Shown: piece by piece, positions 13,101-22,100 of the stretch
Position numbering within the stretch: the stretch's first letter is position 1
Layout: each line of letters begins with the position of its first letter
Notes under the pieces: generated by a model
Database searches by the model: none
What the model was told of the DNA's origin: nothing
Seen by the model: only the letters and a program-made list of their open reading frames with translations
Source: Ciona savignyi
Lineage: Eukaryota; Chordata; Ascidiacea; Phlebobranchia; Cionidae
Length of the DNA: 64,000 nt
Direction of reading: 5' to 3'
NCBI GenBank assembly: GCA_000149265.1
Contig: CH003379.1
Span: forward strand, 227,087-291,086
Translations under genes and position numbers: made by a program

Positions 13101-16100
13101 CCACCCAACCGGAGAGCCGGTAATAATCAAAATCTAATTGAATAATTAAAATCCCGATAATTTTATTTATAAATGACGTGGTTTTAACGAATGTTCGTTT
13201 TGCCGTCTTTTCCTGTTCCTGTGTCGTGATTTGATTCGTTTGCCATTTTTAAAACTGGGGCAAAAATGAATTAACTAAACACAAAATCTACTTCAAACAG
13301 ATGATTGTCGTCCAAACCCGTGCCAGAACAACGCACGATGCCATGATATGACAAATGATTACGAGTGCGAATGTGTTGATGGCTGGACCGCAAGAAACTG
13401 CGACGAACGAGGTAATATTGTTTTTTTTTTACCGGGCTAGGCTTCGAACTCGTAATGGACTTGTCACTAAATTTTGTATAGAATTGGTTATGTATCAGTC
13501 GTGTTAACCATTCGCCGACACGACCGTACAATAAGGTGCAATTTGTTTTAAAGGAAAGAAGGTGAAATAATTTTGAAATAATGCTATCTGACACCTAAGA
13601 TCATATTATTATAAAACTTTGTTGTATATTTTTTTGTAAAATACACGACCATTCTCTATAACAGTGTAGAAACTTTCATTTTATGTTGTTGAAATTTCAA
13701 CATTTTCCATTTGAACAGATATTTTATTTTATATAGAATTGCAATAAATCACCGCAAATACTTCACACCTCATTCCTCCCCAGTATTTTGCGAGGCTCTC
13801 CCTATTCCGGAGCACGGAGTGTTACAATGTACAGACAGCAATCGGTACCAGTCGAGATGTAGATATTCATGCCTCCCCGGGTATGAACAACACGGGGCAA
13901 CTTATACCAGATGTTTGCCGGATGGTTACTGGTCTTCGTTCGAACCAACTCTATGTGTTATTAAAAGTAAGTGGAGTGCAGAGACCCGACGATAACCGTG
14001 GATAAATCTTTCAATGTGAATTTCTTTAACAAGTTGTCCGACGATAACCGTGGATAAATCTTTCAAATGTGGATTTCCCTCTCAAGTTGTCCAACGATAA
14101 CCGTGCCTATAACTTTAAGTGTTGATTTTCTCAATGAGTTATCCAACGATAAAAATAAAATCCTTTAGCCAGATTTGTCTAGAGAGTTTATCCAAGGAAT
14201 TACCTTTCAAAGAAACACACAAAGTTAAAAAAAACATAAATATGTTTATATGAAAGATATCCTTTTTTCTTAACCTTTTTCTTATTTCTGTCCTTTTTAA
14301 AAAAAAACACAAAAAAAAACAAATATATTTACATCAAATATCCCGCGTTTCTTCTTTAGATTGTCCAGTTCCGGCTCAGTTCTTGGTGAACGGTGGACGA
14401 ACCCAATTGCACCGGTTACCAGGTCGGCGATAACTGCACTTTCACATGCCCAACCGGCCCTTGTGTTGGCCGGTGGACCTGAATCCATGACGTGTCAAAC
14501 GGAGTAAGTACCTGTCTTTTTTACTCTATATTTTTGAACAAATATAATAGATTTTTAATCTATTATTTTTTAATCTATTATTTTTTAATCTATTATTTTT
14601 GAACACAATGCTCAATTTGGTTGTAAGGTCGTCCGAGCAAAAAACGTCAGGTCAATATTTATATTTTATGACATTTGGGAACTCCGTTTAAAGTTTCTTT
14701 AATGATAATCCCCTACTTTAAAACGTCTGAAAATAAGTGGTACGCTGACTTTAAGTTTTTTTGGTCAAACTAATTTACAATATTTTTAGTATTAATAATA
14801 TTTTTTCTCAAGTTCGGTTTTCTTTTAAAAAATGATGTTGAAAATCGACATTTTTTCTTACAACGAATCGTTGTTGTAGTTTCGTTCTGCAAATTATTTA
14901 TTTTATTCGATTTTTAATATCTTTAAAATAATTTTTATTATTTTTGTGTCATTCAGTTCCACGTGGTCTGCGACTCCTCCCTGTTGCGACCTCAAGTGTC
15001 CACCGCATGCGCTGGTCGACCTGATGTTCCTGCTCGACTCCTCGTCCTCCGTTGGAAGACAAAACTGGGCTCTGCTCATCGACTTCACAGTAGCACTGGT
15101 GGGTGGGCTTTGTTGACGTTACATGAAATACTAGTGTTTGGGATTAGGTCAGGATATTTATGTTGTTTTTACCCGATGACTGGAAGAACGCAATGAGCGT
15201 TATTACCTGGGCAATAATCATCAGATTACCTCGCACCCTCCGTCGGAATACCGGAGCTATTTCAGTTTGTTGTGTATGATTCAGACGTTCCTTCAATTTA
15301 GTACAACCCATAAATCCAATGCGTTCAGGCAATGTCCGTTAAGCGCCTAGCCCCAGGACACAAACCGACTAGCTAGCGACCAGTCTTTAATCTGCAACCT
15401 TTTGGCTGAGGAAACGCGCTAACCCACCAACCCAGTTTATGCGGCTAGAATAAGTGTTTAATGATCCAGTCATCAACCTTTAATGCAGTCATAATGACAA
15501 CTATGCTTTATACAATTCCAGCTTGATAAGTTCGTGATAAGCCCGGACGACATGCGAGTAGGGGTTGCGAGATTCAACCGGCAATTCGACGAAGACAGTG
15601 AAATACTCCTCGGGAACTACACTAACATAGGAGACCTTCGACAACAGCTACGCCGCATGCCATACAGAGGCTATGGTAATCATCATAATCTAAGATAACT
15701 GTTTGCTAAGATTAATCCCATAGTGGTGGAAGAATAGTTTGCTGCGGGACGCACTAGCTGTGCTCTGGTGCTTTAAATAACAAGTTTCAACGGCATAGTT
15801 TTTTTAACTTAACAGTTTTGAACAGAAATTTGAATCTAGAACGGTGTAGTTCCCAATCCGTATCCAACTATTCAGGATAACTTGTTTTCTTACTATCTTT
15901 AGTTTAACGAACATGTATAGCTCCAAGTAAATATTAAGCTCCAAGTTAAAAAAAACTCTGTTACCAACCCGTTAAAACTTGCCTTGGTTAAACGTGGTTG
16001 ATACTAGAAGGGGTTAGTACTGGAATACTGGTGTAGGTTGAATTCGATATAGAGTGTTTAGGCCCATGTGGGTTGAAACTATTTTGGATTAAAGACACAC

Positions 16101-17976
16101 GGAACCTATCCGAGTGTCACTTCGAAATACTGGAAAGACAGAATTAAATAACAATCAAAAGTAATGTAGATTGAATACGATTTAAAATGTGTAAACTTAT
16201 ACTGGTTAAAACAATTTAAGGTTAAATGCACACGGAACCTATCCGAGTGTCACTTTCGTAGACTGGAAAGACGGAATAAAGTGATCAAATAACTATTTTA
16301 CAGGAACACTGACCGGCAATGCCTTGTGGCATATGAACAACCACAGCCTTCACGCACCTGGAAACAGACCTGGCGTACCGGATATTATAGTGGTCATAAC
16401 GGACGGACTTGCTTCAGATGAAGTACTTCAAGCCGCAGAATCCCTCAAAGAACAAGGCGTAAAGGTGGGTACAAATTTTTACCAATACTTCACATAAAAA
16501 CTATTATGTTGAACGATGATACTTGTAGTTTGATTCGCATCAACCACGCAAGACCACAGCGGTTTAAAACGAAACCATAAAATTTTCCAGCACTTCCAGT
16601 GCGGTAACCGGTATTAGATTACACTGAATATATAATACTACAAAGAAAATGGCAGATGAACTGCACTAAAACTGTAATAGAACTGATATAATCCGACGGC
16701 GGGCACGGTACACCTTTTGCGCGTTTTAGTATAGTGAATATACAAGCAAAGAAAACGGCAGAAAAACTGAACTAAAACTGTAATAGCACTGATATATTCC
16801 AAAGGCGGACGCAATAACTTAACCATTTCTGTGCGTTTTCATTCCAGGTGATAAACTTAAATATACCCCATTCCCATACTATTTAATAACGCGGCTGGCG
16901 CAATAGTGTCTTCATGTTAATTAATTATAAACTGATTACACAGATGGCATAATGCTGTTATCATGTCAATTAAATATCCACTCCAACACCAATGCTTCCA
17001 CGCAGATGTACGTAGTTGGCCTGGTGAATAGAATGAACAAGATGAACCTGGCGCAGCTGCAAGACATCGCCTCTGGAGCTGATTACCTGCAGATCATCGA
17101 CAACGGATACGAACGACTGGCTGCCGAACTTAGTGATACGTTGACTCGTGACGTGTGTTGGCTGCCCTGTCAGTTCAAATACGAACAGAGGTAAATATTT
17201 CGTGATATGTTGTAATGTGTTCTTCTTAACATTAGCATGTCAACATTATGTGGCATTAGGATAGTAAATTAATGGTATTGTTATAGGATAGTATATAGGA
17301 TATTCATGTTTTATCCCGGTGAATGGGAAAACCAAAGGGGTTAACACACGGGCAATCGTCAGATCACCACGCGCTCATGGTTGGTATACCTTCAATAGGA
17401 CTTTAAAAATCAGCTGTAAATGTTATTTTTGCCAGTGGTGACGATTATGTGTATTAACATGTTACCATGTGCAAAACCATTGTGCTTTGTGCTAAATGGT
17501 GCCGCGTGCAAATGGTGCCGTGTGCAAACGTAGTGCCGTGTGAAAACGTTGTGCCATGTGAAAACGTTGTGCCGTGTGAAAACGTTGTGCCGTGTGAAAA
17601 CGTTGTGCCGTGTGAAAACGTTGTGCCGTGTGAAAACGTTGTGCCGTGTGAAAACGTTGTGCCGTGTGAAAACGTTGTGCCGTGTGAAAACACATAAAAC
17701 TGTTCCTAAAAATGGCCACATCACAGGGAAATAGTGTTGCGCAACCGACACAAAGCCGCCATGAAAGATGACCGAGAAGATGCCGAGTTTTGGGCGAGAG
17801 TGGACATCACTGGGAGCATTGAGGTAGCAACGGCTGAAGAAGTCCTCCAGAGCGAAGGATCGGCTGTAAGTCCACCAGAAACTGCAAGTCCTCCGGAATC
17901 TGCTGAGTCAGCGATTCTTGATGAGTCAAATCCTAGAGCCGGTGAATATGGCCCAGTCCGGAAATCAAGTGGTTGA
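511..17976 (+). CDS. Mosaic extracellular protein (LU-FN3-LU-CCP-EGF-CCP-vWA), 5' end outside or unseen
   Basis: A multi-exon gene read from splice sites and frame. Exons: 511-683, 986-1107, 1511-1647, 3391-3568, 5503-5570, 6067-6187, 6762-7023 (start uncertain), 8577-8726, 9447-9581, 10011-10201, 10777-10838, 11451-11560, 12041-12220, 12625-12804, 13301-13411, 13784-13966, 14360-14503, 14957-15098, 15522-15675, 16304-16464, 17006-17190 and 17727-17976. Phases agree at every junction except 6187/6762. Most modules are bounded by phase-1 introns, as expected for exon-shuffled extracellular domains. The cysteine-rich modules imply a secreted or surface adhesion/recognition role; no ligand is evident. 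No signal peptide or membrane segment was found, and the first exon starts in phase 2, so upstream exons are missing. I do not recognise an orthologue with this domain order. Exon 14360-14503 carries frame breaks. Confidence 0.85.
1511..9581 (+). CDS. FN3-like module block
   Basis: Exons 1511-1647, 3391-3568 and 5503-5570 read as one fibronectin-III-like module: it starts with DVTILPMSPDTALLTFSG and reaches GLSAGTQYR at the strand E/F region. Exon 6067-6187 (TTTNSVKVRVGF, then YYVLSY) and exon 6762-7023 (LEASTEYVLSTWTVV) give further FN3 halves. Exons 8577-8726 and 9447-9581 complete another, ending GLTPQSSYTFSIRAS. The hydrophobic tryptophan/tyrosine pattern is typical of FN3, but the modules are divergent and were assigned by eye. 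The join 6187 (phase 2) to 6762 (phase 0) does not fit, so a small exon may be missing there. Confidence 0.65.
3050..3165 (+). repeat. SINE family B copy
   Basis: GTGGCCGAATGGTTATACGA head and AACGAGCCCATCATCG spacer; diverged B box. Confidence 0.7.
4450..4575 (+). repeat. SINE family B copy
   Basis: GGTCGTGTGGACGAGTGGTT head, then AACGGTTTT-like spacer. Confidence 0.7.
5283..5400 (+). repeat. SINE family B copy
   Basis: TTGTGACCGAATGGTTAACG head and an intact GTGGGTTCGAAACTTC B box. Confidence 0.78.
7080..7278. repeat. Minisatellite carrying eight CRE sites (TGACGTCA)
   Basis: A tandem array of a 20-26 bp unit of the form TGACGTCAGGATATTTTCCG, sometimes with an extra GTTTC or GTTCC. Eight perfect TGACGTCA palindromes lie between about 7103 and 7271, inside the intron between exons 6762-7023 and 8577-8726 of the mosaic gene. 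TGACGTCA is the consensus site for CREB/ATF bZIP factors. Confidence 0.9.
8085..8282 (-). repeat. SINE family A copy
   Basis: Minus copy lacking the tail; core CCGTCGGGTTACCGGAGCTA through the tRNA-like head, in an intron of the mosaic gene. Confidence 0.75.
8358..8460 (-). repeat. SINE family B copy
   Basis: ATAATGGGTTCGTTGCTAAT and GGTCGCGTTAACCATTCGGC. Confidence 0.72.
9875..9962 (-). repeat. SINE family B copy
   Basis: GGCTCGTCACTAAGACCG and GGTCGCGTTAACCATTCGGC, ending ~50 bp before the exon at 10011. Confidence 0.72.
10011..11560 (+). CDS. LU (Ly6/uPAR) domain 2 (10011-10201, 10777-10838, 11451-11560)
   Basis: The domain starts VRCYSCYD, continues with GSSGCLNEI and ends CCCEGDLCN, so both ends of the LU signature are present. 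The first junction is phase 0, as in LU domain 1; a second intron in phase 2 is added just before the terminal cysteines. A linker of about 25 residues follows before the first CCP module. The two LU domains share GSxGC spacing and are probably an internal duplication. Confidence 0.85.
11158..11275 (+). repeat. tRNA-derived SINE, family B (Leu/Ser-like head)
   Basis: Head GTGTGGCCGAATGGTTAACG resembles the A-box arm of class II (Leu/Ser) tRNAs. A B-box-like GGTTTTAAACTTGG follows 80 bp on, and the copy ends in A/T-rich sequence. Other copies carry GGTTCGAAACTT. The family is distinct from family A. Confidence 0.78.
12041..12804 (+). CDS. CCP/sushi modules 1 and 2 (12041-12220, 12625-12804)
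   Basis: Each module is one 180-nt exon flanked by phase-1 introns. Module 1 starts FCPEY and ends WSGEAPTC. Module 2 starts SCPEVP and ends WDRPVAAC. Each has four cysteines and the conserved tryptophan before the last, the standard complement-control-protein pattern. Confidence 0.9.
13180..13285. repeat. Dispersed repeat C copy
   Basis: Inverse orientation: CGTTTTGCCGTCTTTTCCTG to AAAACTGGGGCAAAAATGAA; just before the EGF exon. Confidence 0.72.
13301..13411 (+). CDS. EGF-like module exon
   Basis: A 111-nt phase 1-1 exon with six cysteines in EGF spacing: DDCRPNPCQNNARC, then YECECVDGWTARNC. The opening D-D-C and the aromatic residue near the fifth cysteine resemble calcium-binding EGF modules. 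It sits between the second and third CCP modules. Confidence 0.9.
13435..13532 (-). repeat. SINE family B copy
   Basis: GGCTTCGAACTCGTAATGG and GTTAACCATTCGCCGACACG, in the intron after the EGF exon. Confidence 0.75.
13784..13966 (+). CDS. CCP/sushi module 3 exon
   Basis: A 183-nt phase 1-1 exon starting FCEALPIPEHGVLQC and ending YWSSFEPTLC, with four cysteines and the conserved tryptophan of a CCP module. Confidence 0.9.
14360..14503 (+). CDS. CCP module 4 exon with two apparent single-base frame breaks
   Basis: The exon starts in frame (NCPVPAQFLVNGG) but reaches a TAA after about 24 codons. Clear CCP coding continues in a second frame (DNCTFTCPTG) and then in the third frame (LVLAGGPESMTC) up to the donor. 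The two frame changes fall at short C runs (ACCCA near 14403, GGCCCT near 14457). The donor phase matches the next exon only if both are discounted. The conserved CCP tail (TWS..PPC) lies in the next exon, so sequence error is more likely than true loss. Confidence 0.8.
14957..17190 (+). CDS. vWA domain (14957-15098, 15522-15675, 16304-16464, 17006-17190)
   Basis: Exon 14957-15098 completes CCP 4 and enters a von Willebrand A domain with LVDLMFLLDSSSSVG, which contains the DxSxS metal-site (MIDAS) motif. The core strand RVGVARF, the segment IIVVITDG with the distal MIDAS aspartate, and VGLVNRMN follow in order. The final exon ends with CWLPCQF, a cysteine pair after the domain. All four junctions agree in phase. 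vWA domains bind ligands through a divalent cation, and the key acidic and serine residues are intact. Confidence 0.9.
15148..15440 (-). repeat. SINE family A copy
   Basis: Nearly full-length, diverged; starts GTCAGGATATTTATG and ends at the A-box region, inside a vWA intron. Confidence 0.8.
17286..17385 (-). repeat. SINE family A fragment
   Basis: Tail and part of the core only (GATATTCATGTTTTATCCCG to CACGCGCTCATGG). Confidence 0.75.
17521..17694. repeat. 18-bp minisatellite in last intron of mosaic gene
   Basis: About nine head-to-tail copies of an 18-bp unit, GTTGTGCCGTGTGAAAAC, preceded by degenerate copies from about 17465. The unit length is a multiple of three and lacks stops in several frames on both strands. 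This creates long artificial open frames that should not be annotated as proteins. Confidence 0.92.
17727..17976 (+). CDS. Terminal exon of the mosaic gene: acidic Pro/Ser/Glu-rich tail
   Basis: The acceptor TCACAG precedes the exon and phase 2 is shared with the donor at 17190. It encodes a short basic stretch (RNRHKAAMKDD) and then a low-complexity tail rich in Ser, Pro and Glu (SPPETASPPESAES), ending KSSG and TGA at 17974-17976. No membrane helix or GPI signal is visible, which supports secretion. An AATAAA lies 22 bp downstream. Confidence 0.85.
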
Positions 17977-17997
17977 TTAACCTTCACAACTCGACAA

Positions 17998-18003
17998 AAT
18001 AAA
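17998..18003 (+). other. Poly(A) signal AATAAA of the mosaic gene
   Basis: AATAAA 22 bp after the TGA of the mosaic gene; a short 3' UTR is implied. Confidence 0.7.
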
Positions 18004-19121
18004 CTTGACACATGAACTTTCTATCTTAACCACAATCTTCACTAAATATTTCACCTTAATCTACATTTGTTAAGATTATTATAGGGTTGCGTGATAGAAA
18101 GTAGATAATGGATGGTTTAACGTTTTTTGCGAGTTTTGAAATTTTATGATTCCGTTCGTACCTCATTTGTACATTATTTCCCAGTGTTTTTGATGTATAT
18201 TTTTGTATTTGTCCCACAGTGATTCGTATTCCAAGCTTCAACTGTATATTTATGCTATTTCCCTTGTACCTATAATGCCGTTCCACAGTACAATACGCGT
18301 TGAAACAGTGTCAAAAATAAACGCCACGAATAACATAGATTTCTTTAATTTCACAATACACAATATATGTTGGGTATAAAATAGCATTTATCTCAAAAGC
18401 CAAATATTACAAAAACATGTACTAAAATAGATTAAAAAGTATTAAAAAATATAAGCCGGTGAAATAGGATTGGAAATTACGGGGGCATATATTATATAAC
18501 GGCCGAAAACACTCTAGATTTCATCTGTTGAATTAGATATAGAAATTACTTAGTTTTTGTTTAACACATAAACCATTGGAATCATATAGTGTACGTCAAT
18601 TGTTTAAGCAACCGAACGACTAGGTAATGGTAGGATTTGATGCCGCCACCTTTTGGTTAACATTCCGATACGCTACATGTGCTAAACTACCGGAATCATT
18701 AAACCGTGTTTCACACAATTTTCAACTTTAAACCAAGATTTTACTAAACACATTAAAATACACGGACTAAAATAAATAAACAGTTTTCTAAAACTGATTT
18801 GTAGATGTAATCAAATAAAACAAAATTTAAAAAAGTCTTCGTTTTTACACCGGGGTGGGAAAACGACAGTCAATATAAAACATATATAGAACAGAATAAT
18901 CCTTGGCCACAGTCTAGTTGCGAAAGTTATTACATAATGCTTAGAATTGGTAATTATTGCAATTTGTAATTTAAAGTGCACCAATGGATTAGGCAATATC
19001 TCATAAATGCGAGGTTTATGAGGCAATGTTGGCCTTTGGTGGTCAAAGTGAGATTCGAACCCCAAAAAAACCATCCGGTCTATAAATGCCGTACTAAACC
19101 AATGAGCTAAAGTGTAAATTC

Positions 19122-22100
19122 TTAATATTTGACACAAAATGCGGCCCACAATGTCCCAAGCAAAGCAACAATGGAAGCTGTAATCACTGTAACTGTGACT
19201 GTGCCAGTTAAGTTGACAAGAGCACCAATACCAAGTCCTGTGATAATTTGTGCCAATTGGATCATGCAGGTAACAAGGGCGCAGTCTGTTCCAATTCCTC
19301 TCTCCTGTGGGGTTCCTTTCCAGTGCTGGAGATAAAATGAATATTAGTGGGAAATATTAAGTCAACACAAAGGTGTGTGTATCATGGGGATATTTTATGC
19401 TTTATAACACAAGCAGCCGCCTGGTTTAATTCAATTTTTACACGCTTTTTGAAATAAGATGGGAATCTGGACAAGTTCGCAACCTGACCTTCTAAAAATG
19501 GTAAAAAAAAGTTTAGATGGGATAGAATATTCATGTTTATCCTCGTGAATGGGAAAACCGAGGGGGTTAATACACAGGCTATCGTCAGATCACCTCGCGC
19601 CCACCATCGGGTTACCGGAGCTATTGCAGTGTGTTGTGTATGATTCAGACATTCCTTCAATTTAGTAGAAAACCATTATTTTACTAGGTTTAGGCAATGT
19701 CCGCAAAGACACAACGAAAATAGTCGTCTTATCTAATTTACCTTGTAATTCTCATGATATTGAGCCACCAACAGGTAAGGCACTGTATACAGAGTAGCCG
19801 ACATAATTCCGATGATGGAAGAGAGGCACAGCACGATGTAAACGCTTGGAACCAGCGCGACCACGAGGCAGCCGACGGAAAAGGTCAAATAGCCGAAGAT
19901 GTATAGCGATCGAGGTCCGATTTTACGCATCAAAGGCTTCATCAGAACTGAATGAAAGTTGGTTAAAAATTAGTTGACATTTTGAAATATATCAAAACGA
20001 TAAGCTTAGTTCAGATCTGCTTGAATTATGATCTAAGTATAGATTTAATATATTCCTAATTCCACATTTTAGTTACGTCGACATACAGAAAATATAAATC
20101 AGTTATAAATTTCAACCAATAGTAGAACATTGCTAAATCACCCTTTACAACGTCGAATTTTAAAATAGGATTATTGTACACTTACAATTATGTATTTGAT
20201 AGGAGGATAAGATATTTATGTTTATCCCCGCGAATTAAAAAAACAAGGGAGTTAACACACAGGCAATAGTCAGATCACCTCGCACCACCGTCGGGTTGTC
20301 AGAGCTATTGTAGTGTGTTGTGCATGATTTACAATCTGACGATTGCCTGTGTGTTAACCCCCCTTGGTTTTCCCATTAATGCAGATAAACATGAATATCC
20401 TATCCCACTGGAAAATCTTTAATTTTTATCGACTTACAGCAGTATATGGACGACACAGCTGCGTTGATTGTGAGGCCCCAGTTTCCCACTTCCACCCCCA
20501 CAGTCGGTACAAAGTTCCCAACCTTGAGTTGGTGGGTGAACGGGGATCCCCCTGCATCACAACTTGACCCACGAAGTCGGTAAAGAAGAGAGCCATGCAT
20601 AGGAACGCAACCCAGCCGAATAGATGGCAGACACACAGGTTTCTAGATAATAAGTCAACCCAATTATAAACAGGGTAGTTTCTAAGTAAGAAGAGTATTC
20701 AAAGAATATGATTGGAAAATCCAATCATAAACAGGATTAGGATAGACTATATTCATGTTTTATTTGTTAGAACTCAATAATCCGCTGGGTTCAGGCAATG
20801 TCCGTAAAGTGCCTTGCCCAAGGAAATACCCGACTAGCTAGCAACCAGTTCCGAACCTGCAACCTTTCGTTGAAATGCGTTGCACCCAACCACAAAACTG
20901 AATATCTTAAAAATTAAGCTATTGCACAATGTATTGAGTGTGATTGCGATTTTCCATGAGTTTAGGCAGGACCTATTAATTCACTGGGTACGGGTGACGT
21001 CTGCCAACCCGAAGACACAACCGAATAGAGTAGCGAACAGTTTTGATCCTACAACTTTTTAACTGAAGAGGAATGCACTAACATACTTGTCTGACGGGTT
21101 AGTCTGGTGGTTTAGTGCGTGGCCTTTCAGCCGAAGGGTTTCAGGTACGAAACTGGTCTCTAGCTAGTAGGTTGTGTTCTTGGGCAAGGCATTACCGGAC
21201 ATTGCTTAAGCCCAGCTGATTAATGTGTTAAACTAAATTGGTTCTTCCAACATATATGTAATCTGCACAAACCTGAGATCTTTAGGCATTGAAGCAATAG
21301 ATCGCATCAAACTTTTCAAACCACCAGACTCAGAATTCTCTGCTTTCGAGTCTTGAATCAACTCATTATCTGACACGGATTCTCCAATTTCTATCAAATC
21401 GAGATGATTCGCCGACAACTTTTTCTTGGAGGAAGCTTTGCTACGCAGTTCAAGCAGCTTCGACTGCATAGGATCGACCTCAGCATATGGTGAAAGCTTG
21501 ACGTTGTTCATATCCTCGTTTGTAAGCGATGTACATGTCGTGTCCGATTCTTTAAGGAAAAAGGCATTTAACTTAAAACTGCTTTAATTTGTGGTATGTT
21601 TATTATGTTGATTCCAGGGGTTGAAAAAACTCAACAGGCATTTTTCAGGCTGTATGATTGAGACGTTTCAATTTGTGTAGAAACCAATAATCCACTTGGT
21701 ACAGGTAATGTTTGTTAAGTGCCGTTCCCACGGACATAACCGACAAGCTAAAGACCAGTTTCGAATCTACAACCCTTAGACTAAAAGGCCATGCACTAAC
21801 CCACCAAGCCATTTGGTTGGTCATATAAGATTTAACTTACTGGCAGAATTATGCAAAGATAAAATGTTTTCACAAGAAATCACAACAAATTTTTACATCC
21901 AATCTTACAATATATTTTTCTCATGCAATTTTTAAATGAAATTCTAAGAAATTATTTAATGAAATTATCTAAAATACCTGATTCGGTGCTGTAGCTTGTA
22001 CTTGGGTAACTCGTCTTGTTAAACTCACTCAAAGTAGGCGCCGTTGGGAACACTGACCTCGCCTCCAGGACCTGGTTGTATTGACTCTGGGACAATTGGT

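Noticed and set aside
17410..17751. Long open frames on both strands over the 18-bp minisatellite
   Set aside because: Repeat artefact: unit length divisible by three, no start context, no domain.
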